Positions 7,580 to 15,987 of a DNA stretch of 64,000 bases are shown here, piece by piece. The position numbers were made by a program, and so were the translations under genes. The notes beneath the pieces are model-generated. The model was not told the DNA's origin, made no database searches, and worked only from the letters and a program-made list of their open reading frames with translations. This stretch comes from Pelomonas sp965229315 (GTDB lineage Bacteria; Pseudomonadota; Gammaproteobacteria; Burkholderiales; Burkholderiaceae_C). The DNA is taken from assembly GCF_965229315.1 (NCBI RefSeq), contig NZ_CBDDJA010000001.1, forward strand, positions 951,335-1,015,334, in the 5' to 3' direction. How positions within the stretch are numbered: the first letter of the stretch is position 1; the number at the start of each line of letters is the position of its first letter.

Positions 7580-8689
7580 TCAGCCTGCGTGGGCGGCGAG
7601 CACTGCGCGCTGCCAGGCGGCCACCGCGGCCTCGTCGGTCCAGCCTGAGGCGGCGTCGCCGATGACGATCTCCACCATCGCGCCGCCGTCCGGCAGGTGC
7701 GACGCCACCGCCCGCGCGCCCAGCCAGAAGCCCTCGCGGCGGGCGACGCCCAGCATCGCGTCGCGCAGCCGGGCAGGCTCGGCGGGCAGGTGCAGCTGGA
7801 AGGAATTGACGTGCGGCGCCTCGGGCGCCACACGCCAGCCGGGCTGCGCCGCCAGCCGTGCGGCCAGCGCGCGAGCGCGTTCGCGGTAGGCCGCCATGTG
7901 CGGCAACTGGCGGCGCAGGCCGTCCAGGGCCGACAGCACGAAGGGGTGCAGCGTGAACACCTGGCCGGCCAGCCGCGTCTTCCAGGGCGCGAGGTCGGCC
8001 ACGAAGCCCTCGGGCCCGGCCAGCACGCTGCCCGCGAGACCGCCCAGGCCCTTGTAGAACGACACGTAGACCGAGTCCGCCAGCGCAGCGATGTCGGCCA
8101 GCGAGCGGCCGTAATGCGGCGCGGATTCCCACAGCCGCGCGCCATCGAAGTGCAGCCTCACGCCCTCGGTGCGGCACCAGGCGCTGATCGCCGCCAGCTC
8201 GTCCCAGCCCGGCAGCCTGAAGCCCGCGCGGCGCAGCGGCAGCTCCACGACGACCACGGCCGGCTTCTCGGGCAGCGCGGCCAGTTCCGCGGCCGTGAAG
8301 GGCGTGTCCGGCGCGCCCACGGGCAGGCAGCGCAGGCCCATCAGCGCCTGGGCGGCATCGGCCTCGTCGATGGCGATGTGGCTCTGCGGATGCAGCGCCA
8401 CCGGCCCGTCGCCATCGCCGCAACACACGCGCAGCGCGGCGAGCTGGGCGGCCACGCCCTTGTGGAAGAAGCTCGCCGCAGGCTTGCCCAGCCGCACGGC
8501 CACGTCGGCCTCCAGCGCCTGCAGCACGGCACCGTCGCCGTAGACGTCCAGCGGCTGCGTGGCCTCGGGCAGCTCGGCCAGCGCCAGCAGCGATTCGCGC
8601 ATGGACAGCGCCGGCCGGTGGCCGTTGAGCCAGCGCGTGCAGCCGTTGCGCAGCTCGATGTCGGCGTGGGAGGGCTGGATGGCGGGCAT
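7580..8689 (-). CDS. PLP-dependent threonine aldolase-like (beta-eliminating lyase family)
   Basis: A 369-residue fold-type I PLP enzyme. The probable Schiff-base lysine is Lys213 in YVSFYKGLGG, and the cofactor-binding Asp is Asp182 in HFDGARLWE. This context matches low-specificity L-threonine aldolases, which split threonine or allo-threonine to glycine and acetaldehyde. The N-terminal 60 residues are less typical and the protein is somewhat longer than LtaE (about 333), so the exact amino-acid substrate is uncertain. ATG 8689 precedes MPAIQPSHADIELRNG; codons further upstream lie in the structured repeat. It is monocistronic, with repeat DNA between it and the exporter gene. Confidence 0.85.
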   Translation of the reverse strand: MPAIQPSHADIELRNGCTRWLNGHRPALSMRESLLALAELPEATQPLDVYGDGAVLQALEADVAVRLGKPAASFFHKGVAAQLAALRVCCGDGDGPVALHPQSHIAIDEADAAQALMGLRCLPVGAPDTPFTAAELAALPEKPAVVVVELPLRRAGFRLPGWDELAAISAWCRTEGVRLHFDGARLWESAPHYGRSLADIAALADSVYVSFYKGLGGLAGSVLAGPEGFVADLAPWKTRLAGQVFTLHPFVLSALDGLRRQLPHMAAYRERARALAARLAAQPGWRVAPEAPHVNSFQLHLPAEPARLRDAMLGVARREGFWLGARAVASHLPDGGAMVEIVIGDAASGWTDEAAVAAWQRAVLAAHAG

Positions 8690-8725
8690 GTCAATCACCT
8701 TTGGAATTTGCGGGGCGGGCGCCGG

Positions 8726-8802
8726 GCCGCTCCCAAGCCGCCCCGCGCTGGCGATGTGCTTGCCGGTCGAACCGGCAAGCATCGCCGTCCCCTGGGGGGA
8801 CC
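8726..8802 (-). repeat. Structured interspersed repeat, copy 1
   Basis: GGCCGCTCCCAAGCC is followed by a hairpin at 8751-8787 and a second small hairpin, GTCCCC/GGGGAC, at 8788-8802. In the main hairpin, TGCTTGCCGGT pairs with ACCGGCAAGCA around CGA, with an outer GGCGA/TCGCC stem and a 2-base bulge. Its reverse complement matches 33329-33410, where the stem differs by paired changes. It lies between the aldolase and exporter genes, both on the minus strand. Confidence 0.75.
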
Positions 8803-8848
8803 GACTCAACCCGTGCGCGTTCAGCGGCGCGGGTGTGGGCGAGGGGCC

Positions 8849-9811
8849 TCACGCTTCGCAGGTGTGGATTTCGATGGTGGTGTGCACGATCTCCTCGTGC
8901 ACCGCCAGCCAGTCGCGCACCTGGCGTGGCGTCAGCGCGGCGTCGTGCGTCACCAGGCTGAGCGCGCAGGCATAGGTGGCGCGGCCCACGCGCCAGACGT
9001 GCAGGTCGGCGATCAGCGTCTCGCTGGCGGCGCCGCGCGCCGCCACGACCTCGCGGATCTCGTCGACGACGGGGTGGTCCATCTCGCGGTCCAGCAGCAC
9101 CTTGGCCGTGTCCTGGATCAGCCCCTTGGCCCAGACCGCCACGACGACCGCGCCGACGATGCCCATGACCGGGTCCAGCCAGGCCCAGCCCAGCCACCAG
9201 CCGCCCAGCAGCGCCGCGATGGCGGCCACCGACGTGGCGGCGTCGGCCACCACGTGCAGGTAAGCGGACTTCAGGTTGAGGTCCTGGGCGTGGTGGGCGT
9301 GGTGGGCGTCGTCATGGCCGTGGTCGCCATGCGCGTGATGCCCGTGGTCGTGGTGATGCGCCTTGCCCAGCAGCAGCGCGCAGACGAGGTTCACCGCCAG
9401 TCCCAGCACCGCGATGGCCGTGGCCTCGGGGTAGTGGATGGCCTCGGGCTTGAACAGCCGCTCGACGGAGCCGTAGACCATCAGCGCCACCACGACGAGC
9501 AGGAAGATCGCGCTCGCAAAGCCGCCCAGCACCTCGATCTTCCAGGTGCCGAACGCGAAGCGCGCGTCCTGGGCATGGCGGCGCGCGGCGGCGTAGGCGA
9601 AGGCGCTCAGGCCGATGGCGACCGCGTGGCTGCTCATGTGAAAGCCGTCGGCAAGCAACGCCATGGAGTTGTAGAACCAGCCGGCGGCGATCTCCACGGC
9701 CATCATGGCCGCCGTGATCCACATCACCCGCCGCGTGCTGCGCTCGGCGGCGGTGTTGCCCGTGTCGAAGACATGGTCGTGGCGCCATTCGGCGAGGTCG
9801 TGGGTGTGCAT
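8849..9811 (-). CDS. dmeF: CDF-family Co(II)/Ni(II) efflux transporter DmeF
   Basis: A 320-residue inner-membrane cation diffusion facilitator. It starts MHTHDLAEWRHDHVF, a hallmark of the DmeF subgroup, and has six hydrophobic segments. The metal-site motifs are ALLADGFHMSSHA in segment 2 and LHVVADAATS in segment 5. A His/Asp-rich cytoplasmic loop of about 25 residues lies between segments 4 and 5, and there is a C-terminal ferredoxin-like metal domain. It exports divalent cobalt or nickel in exchange for protons. No DmeR regulator gene is adjacent. ATG 9811 fits the family start; the 15-residue upstream extension does not. Confidence 0.9.
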   Translation of the reverse strand: MHTHDLAEWRHDHVFDTGNTAAERSTRRVMWITAAMMAVEIAAGWFYNSMALLADGFHMSSHAVAIGLSAFAYAAARRHAQDARFAFGTWKIEVLGGFASAIFLLVVVALMVYGSVERLFKPEAIHYPEATAIAVLGLAVNLVCALLLGKAHHHDHGHHAHGDHGHDDAHHAHHAQDLNLKSAYLHVVADAATSVAAIAALLGGWWLGWAWLDPVMGIVGAVVVAVWAKGLIQDTAKVLLDREMDHPVVDEIREVVAARGAASETLIADLHVWRVGRATYACALSLVTHDAALTPRQVRDWLAVHEEIVHTTIEIHTCEA

Positions 9812-9947
9812 GGCGGTCAGGGGCTGTGGGGTGGCGGAATTCTGCGCCCGGCGCATGACGCCACCGCGCGCAAAGGCCCCGCCGGGCGGGGTTCACTAAA
9901 CTCTCGCCCTTTTTCGTCGCGCGCCCGCGTGAGCGCCAGCCGTCCCC

Positions 9948-10661
9948 ATGCACGCCGCCCCGACCCCGCCCACCGCCTGGGCGCCGCCTCCCCAGGCGGC
10001 GGCGGAGCCGTTGGCGCGCCTGCTGATGCTGTGGGGCGTCGCGCCCGCACCGGCCGCGCCCGTGGCCGAGCGGCTGGGCGGCTGGCTGGGCTGGGCCGAT
10101 GCCATCGGGTTGTCGCAGGTGCTGGCCACCGCGCCGGCCACCACGGTGGATGCCGCCGCGCGCCGCGAGGCCTGCGGCTGGGCGGACGCCGCGCTGCAGC
10201 GGCTGCAGGCCGAGCTGCTCGCCGCCTTCGACGACGCGGCGCTGGCGGCCGAGTCCGCCGCGCCCGCGCCCGAGGGCCTGCCGCTGGCCGAACTGCTGGC
10301 GCCCTACCGGCTGCACCACGCGCAGCAGCAGCGCAGCATGGCCGCGCGCATCGCCACGCTGCGCGAGCGGCTGCGCCCGCGGCTGGCCGAGGCGTCCGGC
10401 GCGCTGGCACGGCTGGCCGAACTGGACCTGCTGTTCGAGCGGGCGCTGGTCGCGCAGGAAAAGCAGCGCCTGGCCGGCCTGCCGGCGCTGCTGACGCGCC
10501 GCGCCGAAACCCACCACGGCGCCGACCCGCGCGACTGGCGCCTTCGCTTCTGGCCCGACCTGCAGCGTGCGCTGCGGGCCGAGCTGGACCTCCGACTGCA
10601 ACCGGTGCTGGGCCTCGTCGAAGCCCTGCACCAGGAAGACGCGGCCACTGCCGCGGCTTGA
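9948..10661 (+). CDS. DUF3348-family protein, first gene of the motor-like cassette
   Basis: A 237-residue Ala/Leu/Arg-rich, mostly helical cytosolic protein. It begins with a Pro-rich segment, then LARLLMLWGV and helical repeats through ALVAQEKQRLAGLPALL, and ends in FWPDLQRALRAELDLRLQP. I recognise the pattern as DUF3348 by its fixed neighbourhood with DUF802, OmpA and DUF2894 genes in betaproteobacteria. Its function is unknown. The next gene starts 5 bp after its stop, so the four genes form one transcript. There is no membrane segment, so it could bind the cytoplasmic tail of the channel protein. Confidence 0.75.
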   Translation: MHAAPTPPTAWAPPPQAAAEPLARLLMLWGVAPAPAAPVAERLGGWLGWADAIGLSQVLATAPATTVDAAARREACGWADAALQRLQAELLAAFDDAALAAESAAPAPEGLPLAELLAPYRLHHAQQQRSMAARIATLRERLRPRLAEASGALARLAELDLLFERALVAQEKQRLAGLPALLTRRAETHHGADPRDWRLRFWPDLQRALRAELDLRLQPVLGLVEALHQEDAATAAA

Positions 10662-10666
10662 CCCCG

Positions 10667-13072
10667 ATGAACCGTTTCCTGAACACGCTCTACCTCCTGG
10701 CCCTGGCCGCCGGCCTTGCGGGCATCGCCGGTGCCGGGCTGGCCGCTTCGCGGCACCACCCGGTGGCGCTGGCGATGACGCTGCTGATCGCCGCGTTCTT
10801 CGTGCTGGGCGTGCTGGAGCTGCAGGCCTTGCGCCGCGCCAGCCGCGCGCTGGCCGCCGCGCTCGCCACGCCGGCCGACGACGGCTGGCTGGCCCGCGTG
10901 CCGCCGATGCTGCGCGCCGCCGTGCAGCAGCGGCTGGAAGGCCTGCGCGTGGCGCTGCCGGGGCTGGCCCTCGCGCCCGCGCTGTCGGGCCTGCTGGTGC
11001 TGCTGGGCATGCTGGGCACCTTCATCGGCCTGGTCATCACGCTGGGCGGCACGGCCCAGGCCGTCAGCGCCACCGCCGACCTGGCGGCGCTGCGCGTGGC
11101 GCTGGGCGCGCCGGTGCAGGGCCTGGGACTGGCCTTCAGCGCCAGCGTGGCCGGCGTGGCCGGCTCGGCCATGCTGGGCCTGATGGTGGCGCTGGCCCGC
11201 CGCGAACGCGCGGCCGTGGCCGGGCAGCTCGACGCCGCCCTGCTGGGCCCGCTGCGAGCGCTGACCGCCGCCCACCGCCGCGCCCAGGCGCAGCAGGCCG
11301 CCGATGAGGCCGCGTCCGAGGCGGCACAGGCCCGCCAGCGCGAGCTGGTGGCGCAGCTGCAGCAGTTCGCGCAGCAGATGGCCGACCAGCTCGCCGCGCA
11401 GAACGCCCGCCACGAGGACGCCCGCAAGGCCGCGCAGGCGAAGTTCCACGACGAGACGCGCACGGCCTACCAGGCGCTGGCGGCCAGCGTGGACACGACG
11501 CTGCGCGCCAGCCTGGCCGACAGCGCCCGCCTGGCCGGCGCGGCCATCCAGCCCGCCGCCGAGGCCGCGATGGCCGGCATCGCCCGCGAGGCCGCCGCGC
11601 TGCACGAGCGCGTCGCCGCCCACGTGGCCGGGCAACTCGGTGCGCTGGCCACGCGCTTCGACGCGGGCCTGGCGCAGATCACCCAGCACAGCGCCGCGGC
11701 CGCGGCCGCGCAGGCCGACGGCCTGGCGCAGCAACGCCAGGCCGCGCTGCAGCTGCTGGCCGACACGGGCCAGGCCACGCAGGACGCCGTGCAGCGCCTG
11801 GGCGAGCGCTGGGCCACCGAGGCGCAGGCGCTGCTGGCCGCGCTGGGCGAGACCGCCGCGCGCCAGCAGGCTGCGCAGGCCGAGGCCGACGGGGCCCGTG
11901 CCACCGCGCTGCAGGCCCAGCTCGACGCGCTGGCCGACCAGTGTGCCCAGGCACAGCAGGCCGCCGCGCAAGCCGCCGAGCGCTTCGCGGCGCAGACGCA
12001 GGACCTGCTGGACCGCCTGGCCGCCGCGCAGGCCGCGCAGCGGGCCGCACAGGCCGATCAGGACGAACAGCGCAGCGCACAGTCGCGTGCCGAAGCCCAG
12101 GCGCTGGCCGCGCAACGCGCCGCCAGCGAAGCGCTGTTCGCCGCCCAGCGCGAGGCCGCCGAGCAGGCCGCGGCCACCAGCAGCGAGCGCACGCAGCACG
12201 CGCTGGCCGAGCTGACCGCCGGTTTCGCGGCGCAGACGCAGGTGGCCGTCGCCGCACTGGCCGACGCGCACCAGCGCCTGCAGTCGGCCCACGCCGCCAA
12301 CGACGCCGAGCGCCTGGCGGCCTGGCGCACCGAGCTGCAGTCCGCAGGCGCCGCACAGCTCGCGCAGCAGCAGCAACTGGCCGACGGCCTGCTGGGCCAC
12401 ACGCGCGAGCTGGTCGCCCAGGCGCAGGACCAGGCGCAGGCGACGCTGAGCGAGGCCGGCGCGCTGCTGAAGGCCGCGGGCGAGGCGCCGCGCGCCGCCG
12501 TCGAGGTGGTGGCCGCGCTGCGCGAACAGCTCGCGCAGAGCCAGGCGCAGGACCGCGCCGCGCTGGCCGAACGGGCCGAGCTGATGCAGACCGTCGCCAC
12601 GCTGCTGGCCTCGCTGCAGCAGGCGGCGGGCGAGCAGCGCGCGGCCATCGATGCGCTGGTCGGCAGCGCGTCGTCGCAGGTCAGTTCGCTGGCGGCCAGC
12701 GCGTCCTCCCAGGTCGATGCACTGGTGGTCGGCTCCGCCACGCAGCTCCAGGCGCTGGGCGAACGCTTCGCCACGCAGGCCGACACGACAGGCCGCACGC
12801 TGGCCGACGCCGCGGTGCACCTGGCCGCCAGCGCCGCCGAGATGGGCAGCCTGGGCGAAGGCTTTGGCGCCGCGGTCGAACAGTTCCAGGGCTCGAACGC
12901 GCAGCTCGTGCAGCACCTGGCTGCGCTGGAGGAGCGCCTGGCCGGCGCGATGACGCGCAGCGACGAGCAGCTGGGCTACTACGTGGCGCAGGCGCGCGAG
13001 GTCATCGACCTGTGCCTGGGTTCGCAGAAAGCCGTGCTGGACGCGCTGCAGGGAGCCGCCGCGCATGGATGA
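10667..13072 (+). CDS. DUF802 protein: MotA/ExbB-like channel with a long helical tail
   Basis: An 801-residue protein. Four membrane segments lie in the first 175 residues, at about 5-27, 33-53, 100-128 and 145-170. The last two, with GLLVLLGMLGTFIGLV and SASVAGVAGSAMLGL, match the MotA/TolQ/ExbB proton-channel core. The remaining 600 residues are an Ala/Gln/Glu-rich, coiled-coil-like cytoplasmic tail without other domains. This is the architecture of ZorA. ATG 10667 follows the preceding stop by 5 bp. Its last 8 bases overlap the MotB-like gene, implying coupled synthesis of channel and partner. The longer open frame upstream of 10667 is an artefact of GC bias. Confidence 0.85.
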   Translation: MNRFLNTLYLLALAAGLAGIAGAGLAASRHHPVALAMTLLIAAFFVLGVLELQALRRASRALAAALATPADDGWLARVPPMLRAAVQQRLEGLRVALPGLALAPALSGLLVLLGMLGTFIGLVITLGGTAQAVSATADLAALRVALGAPVQGLGLAFSASVAGVAGSAMLGLMVALARRERAAVAGQLDAALLGPLRALTAAHRRAQAQQAADEAASEAAQARQRELVAQLQQFAQQMADQLAAQNARHEDARKAAQAKFHDETRTAYQALAASVDTTLRASLADSARLAGAAIQPAAEAAMAGIAREAAALHERVAAHVAGQLGALATRFDAGLAQITQHSAAAAAAQADGLAQQRQAALQLLADTGQATQDAVQRLGERWATEAQALLAALGETAARQQAAQAEADGARATALQAQLDALADQCAQAQQAAAQAAERFAAQTQDLLDRLAAAQAAQRAAQADQDEQRSAQSRAEAQALAAQRAASEALFAAQREAAEQAAATSSERTQHALAELTAGFAAQTQVAVAALADAHQRLQSAHAANDAERLAAWRTELQSAGAAQLAQQQQLADGLLGHTRELVAQAQDQAQATLSEAGALLKAAGEAPRAAVEVVAALREQLAQSQAQDRAALAERAELMQTVATLLASLQQAAGEQRAAIDALVGSASSQVSSLAASASSQVDALVVGSATQLQALGERFATQADTTGRTLADAAVHLAASAAEMGSLGEGFGAAVEQFQGSNAQLVQHLAALEERLAGAMTRSDEQLGYYVAQAREVIDLCLGSQKAVLDALQGAAAHG

Positions 13073-13745
13073 GCCGCTGGAGCTGGAGCAGGACGCCGGC
13101 CTTGAAGGCGGGGGCGCCCCGGCCTGGGCCGCGTTCGGCGACCTGATGGCCGGCGTGCTGGGTGCGTTCGTGCTGGTGCTGGCCGCGGCGCTGGTGGGCC
13201 AGTTGGACCTGGCCAACCAGCTGGAGGCTGAGGTGCAGCAGCGCCAGGCCGAGCAGCAGCGGCGCGAGGCGCTGGAACGCGCACTGGCCGGGCCGCTGGC
13301 GGACTCGTTGAGGTCGGGGCGCATCACGCTGGTGGAAGGCCGCATCGGCATCAGCGGCGCCGTGCTGTTCGCCACCGGCTCGGACCAGCTGCATGCGGAC
13401 GGCCGCGCGCTGATCAAGAGCCTGGCCGTGCCGCTGCGCACCTACCTCGCGCAGCGCGACGAGATCCTGATGGTCAGCGGCTTCACCGACGACCGCGGCC
13501 TCGTCACGGGCAAGGGCGCGCCGAAGTTCGCCGACAACCTGGAGCTGTCGGCCCAGCGTGCACTGACGGTCACGCGCGTGTTGATGGCCGAAGGCCTGCC
13601 GCCCGACGCGGTGTTCGCCGCCGCCTTCGGGCCGCAGCAGCCGGTGGCGTCCAACGACGAGGCCGCGGGCCGGGCGCTGAACCGGCGCGTGGAGATCGCG
13701 CCCACGCCGCGGCCCAGGCGCGCAGCGGCGTCCGCCCCGGCATGA
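13065..13745 (+). CDS. MotB/OmpA-family partner of the DUF802 channel
   Basis: A 226-residue protein. A single membrane helix spans about 22-46 in WAAFGDLMAGVLGAFVLVL; Asp26 stands where MotB/TolR/ExbD carry the proton-accepting Asp. A short coiled coil follows (about 48-75). Then comes an OmpA-like peptidoglycan-binding domain: LFATGSDQLHADGRALI, VSGFTDDRG, LSAQRALTVTRVL and NDEAAGRALNRRVEI. The arrangement matches MotB or ZorB. With the upstream gene it should form an ion-driven inner-membrane complex anchored to the cell wall. It overlaps both neighbours (8 bp and 4 bp). Confidence 0.85.
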   Translation: MDEPLELEQDAGLEGGGAPAWAAFGDLMAGVLGAFVLVLAAALVGQLDLANQLEAEVQQRQAEQQRREALERALAGPLADSLRSGRITLVEGRIGISGAVLFATGSDQLHADGRALIKSLAVPLRTYLAQRDEILMVSGFTDDRGLVTGKGAPKFADNLELSAQRALTVTRVLMAEGLPPDAVFAAAFGPQQPVASNDEAAGRALNRRVEIAPTPRPRRAAASAPA

Positions 13746-14272
13746 CGGCGCCGGACGATCCGCTCGCCTGGGCCGACGCGCAGGCCGCGGGCGACCCGGT
13801 GCAGGCGCGCGTGCTGCAGGCGCTGGCGTGCCGCGCCGCCGCACAGCCACACGGCGCACTGCGGGAACGGCTGGTCGGCCTGCTGGAGCAGCACGCGCGA
13901 CAGGCGGCTGTCCCGCAGCCGGCGCCCCGGTCTGCACGCGCACCCGGACCGCTGGCCGAACTCGTCGCCCAGCTGCGGCAGGCCCACGCCAGCCCCGAGC
14001 TGCGCAACGTCCAGGCCCACCGGCGCACCTGGAGCGACCTGCGCCTGGCGCGCCGGCTGGCCGAGGTGGAAGCACCGGTGCCCGAGACACTGGGCCCGCT
14101 GAACAGCCATGTGCTGGTGCGGCGCGCGCTGCAGCAGCTGCACACGCTGTCGCCCGACTACCTGCAGCGCTTCATCGCGCAGCTCGACGGGCTGGCCGCG
14201 CTGGCGCCGCTGCAGATGGCGGCCGAGGCCGACGCGAAGCCGGCGCGTAAGGGCACCGCGCGGCGGCGCTGA
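13742..14272 (+). CDS. DUF2894-family protein, last gene of the motor-like cassette
   Basis: A 176-residue protein that begins at the ATGA overlap with the MotB-like gene. Its N-terminal half is variable and Ala/Arg/Pro-rich. The C-terminal half is better defined (ELRNVQAHRRTWSDLR, then LNSHVLVRRALQQLHTLSPDYLQRF) and ends in a basic tail. I recognise it as DUF2894 from this motif and the operon. It has no membrane segment or enzymatic motif and is probably cytosolic. Its function is unknown; strict linkage suggests an assembly or control factor for the motor-like complex, which is inference. Confidence 0.75.
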   Translation: MTAPDDPLAWADAQAAGDPVQARVLQALACRAAAQPHGALRERLVGLLEQHARQAAVPQPAPRSARAPGPLAELVAQLRQAHASPELRNVQAHRRTWSDLRLARRLAEVEAPVPETLGPLNSHVLVRRALQQLHTLSPDYLQRFIAQLDGLAALAPLQMAAEADAKPARKGTARRR

Positions 14273-14282
14273 GCACGGCAGT

Positions 14283-14726
14283 TCAGCGGCAGCGCGTGAT
14301 CTGCAGTTCGACGCTGTCGCCGCCTCTTGCAGGCATCGAGTCGGCAGACCAGCGGGGTTGCTCGGGCGGGTCGAGGTGCAGCGCGACCTGCTGCAGGCCC
14401 AACCACCATCGCAGGTAGGCCACACGAGCCGCATCATGGTCGGGCTGCTCCGGCCCGTACGCGACGGCCACACAGTCCGTGCGATACAGCCTCCGGGCAC
14501 CCTCCAGCCGTTGAGACAGGCCTGCACGCGCCTCGGCATCCAGCGTCAGCCCGCCGGGAGCGAACTCTGCGCGATAGCAGACGGGCCGCGAATACCAGGC
14601 CATGCCGTAGCTGTCACGCGAATCGCCGCCATGCGGCGATGGCACGCCACCGCCGCCGCACCGGGCCAGTGCTGCAGGACTGGCCAATGCCAGCCCCAGC
14701 GAGAGCGCCAGCCACGCGCGCTTCAC
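14283..14726 (-). CDS. Small exported hypothetical protein
   Basis: A 147-residue protein with signal peptide MKRAWLALSLGLALASPAALA and a mature part carrying three Cys (RCGGG, PVCYRAEF and a C-terminal TRC). No family is recognised. The start is GTG 14726, whose GTGA overlaps the stop of the creatininase-like gene, which indicates translational coupling; GTG 14732 is the alternative. The Cys content and signal peptide suggest a periplasmic disulfide-bonded protein. It converges on the motor-like cassette with 10 bp between the stops. Confidence 0.65.
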   Translation of the reverse strand: MKRAWLALSLGLALASPAALARCGGGGVPSPHGGDSRDSYGMAWYSRPVCYRAEFAPGGLTLDAEARAGLSQRLEGARRLYRTDCVAVAYGPEQPDHDAARVAYLRWWLGLQQVALHLDPPEQPRWSADSMPARGGDSVELQITRCR

Positions 14727-15424
14727 GCCCACGGCCCCTCGATGAGCGCTCGCGTCTCATCGACGGCGATGCGCCACATCTCCAGCACCTCGGCATCCGG
14801 CCGCTCGTAGGCGCCACCGAAGTTCCCGTCGCCGGCCAGCTCGCGCGCCGCGTCGGGCGGCAGCACGGCATAACGGCGGTAGTCCACGGGGGGCTTGCGG
14901 CCCTCCGGCTGGGCCACGTCGGCCAGCCGCGTCCAGGGCAGGTTCTCCATCCACGACGCATGGGCCGAGTGCGGGTCGATGCTCTTCACATAGGCCAGCG
15001 TCCGCGGCGCGTTCCACCAGTTGTGCAGGCGCACGCGGGTGCGCGGATGTGCGGCCATCCACTCGGCGGCGGCGGCAGCCACGGGCTGGTTGCCGCCATG
15101 GCCGTTGACGATGAGGATGCGGCGAAAGCCCTGGTGGTCCAGGCTGTCCAGCAGGTCGGTGACGACGCGCAGCATCGTGTCGACCTTCAGCGTGACCGTG
15201 CCCGGGTAGCTCATGAACGACGGCGTGATGCCGAACGGCAGCACCGGGAACACCGGCACGCCCAGCGGCTCGGCCGCCTCCACGGCGACGCGCTCGGCCA
15301 GGATGGCATCCACCGCGAGGCTCAGGTAGGCGTGCTGCTCGGTGCAGCCGATGGGCAGCAGGCAGCGGTCGTCGCCGCGCAGGTAGTCCTCGACCTGCAT
15401 CCAGTTCATGTCGGCGATCTTCAT
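14723..15424 (-). CDS. Creatininase-family amidohydrolase
   Basis: A 233-residue cytosolic protein. The metal-binding motif LPIGCTEQHAYLSLAVDAI supplies the Glu, His and Asp ligands at about residues 28-39, and the family signature NGHGGNQPV lies near 109-117. The superfamily opens cyclic amides (creatinine, formamides in riboflavin/F420 synthesis, mycofactocin maturation). The specific substrate here is unknown, and creatinine is not implied by context. ATG 15424 fits. It overlaps the downstream exported protein gene and is preceded 20 bp upstream by a GNAT gene on the same strand, so the three probably form an operon. Confidence 0.85.
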   Translation of the reverse strand: MKIADMNWMQVEDYLRGDDRCLLPIGCTEQHAYLSLAVDAILAERVAVEAAEPLGVPVFPVLPFGITPSFMSYPGTVTLKVDTMLRVVTDLLDSLDHQGFRRILIVNGHGGNQPVAAAAAEWMAAHPRTRVRLHNWWNAPRTLAYVKSIDPHSAHASWMENLPWTRLADVAQPEGRKPPVDYRRYAVLPPDAARELAGDGNFGGAYERPDAEVLEMWRIAVDETRALIEGPWA

Positions 15425-15444
15425 GGCCCCGGTCCTTCGGCGCT

Positions 15445-15855
15445 TCAGCCCGGCCGCTTCCACGCCATGCCCACCGTGCGCGGTGCCGTGTGCGTGAAGC
15501 CGAACTGCGCGTACAGCGCATCGGCCGGCACGTCGGCCAGCAGGCTGACGTAGCCGCTGGGCGGCACGTGCTCGCGCAGCCAGGCGGCGATCTCGCTCAT
15601 GACGCGCTTGCCCAGGCCGCGGCCCTGGTGCGCCGGCAGCACGGCGATGTCCACCACCTGGAAGGCCGTGCCGCCGTCGCCGATGACGCGGCCCATGGCG
15701 ATGGGCTGGCCGTCGTGCAGCAGTTGCACGGCGAACAGCGTGTTGGGCAGGCCCTTCGCAGCGGCCTCGGCGGACTTGGGGCTCAGGCCCGAGGCGACCC
15801 GCAGGTGCTGGTAGGTTTCGGCGGTGGGCGTGGCGTGCAGCGTGGTGTAGCTCAT
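15445..15855 (-). CDS. GNAT-family N-acetyltransferase
   Basis: A 136-residue single-domain acetyltransferase. The acetyl-CoA loop is VLPAHQGRGLGKRVM (about 79-93), with a C-terminal YAQFGFTHT motif and strand MGRVIGDGGTAFQVVDIAV before the loop. The pattern resembles small-molecule or aminoglycoside-like GNATs, but the substrate cannot be stated. ATG 15855 starts MSYTTLHATP; on this strand CAGAAT lies 5 bases upstream, so the mRNA may have almost no leader. It heads a probable three-gene minus-strand operon. Confidence 0.8.
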   Translation of the reverse strand: MSYTTLHATPTAETYQHLRVASGLSPKSAEAAAKGLPNTLFAVQLLHDGQPIAMGRVIGDGGTAFQVVDIAVLPAHQGRGLGKRVMSEIAAWLREHVPPSGYVSLLADVPADALYAQFGFTHTAPRTVGMAWKRPG

Positions 15856-15987
15856 GGCGCATTCTGGCCGGACCATCACCTGCATTCATACCCGCCGCGC
15901 CCTCCGACATGGCATCCGCGGGCACACCCGGGGGTGGCGTGCCGGGTGCACTGCAACAATCCGGTCTTGGCCACGCCTGTCCCACGC

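Noticed and set aside
10304..13441. 1045-codon minus-strand open frame opposite the motor-like cassette
   Set aside because: A shadow of the Ala/Gln-rich channel gene: its product is Arg/Gly/Gln repeats, and the sense genes have recognised motifs.
9948..14272. Complete Zorya defence system
   Set aside because: No ZorC, ZorD helicase or ZorE nuclease is present on either side; only the ZorAB-like pair is supported.
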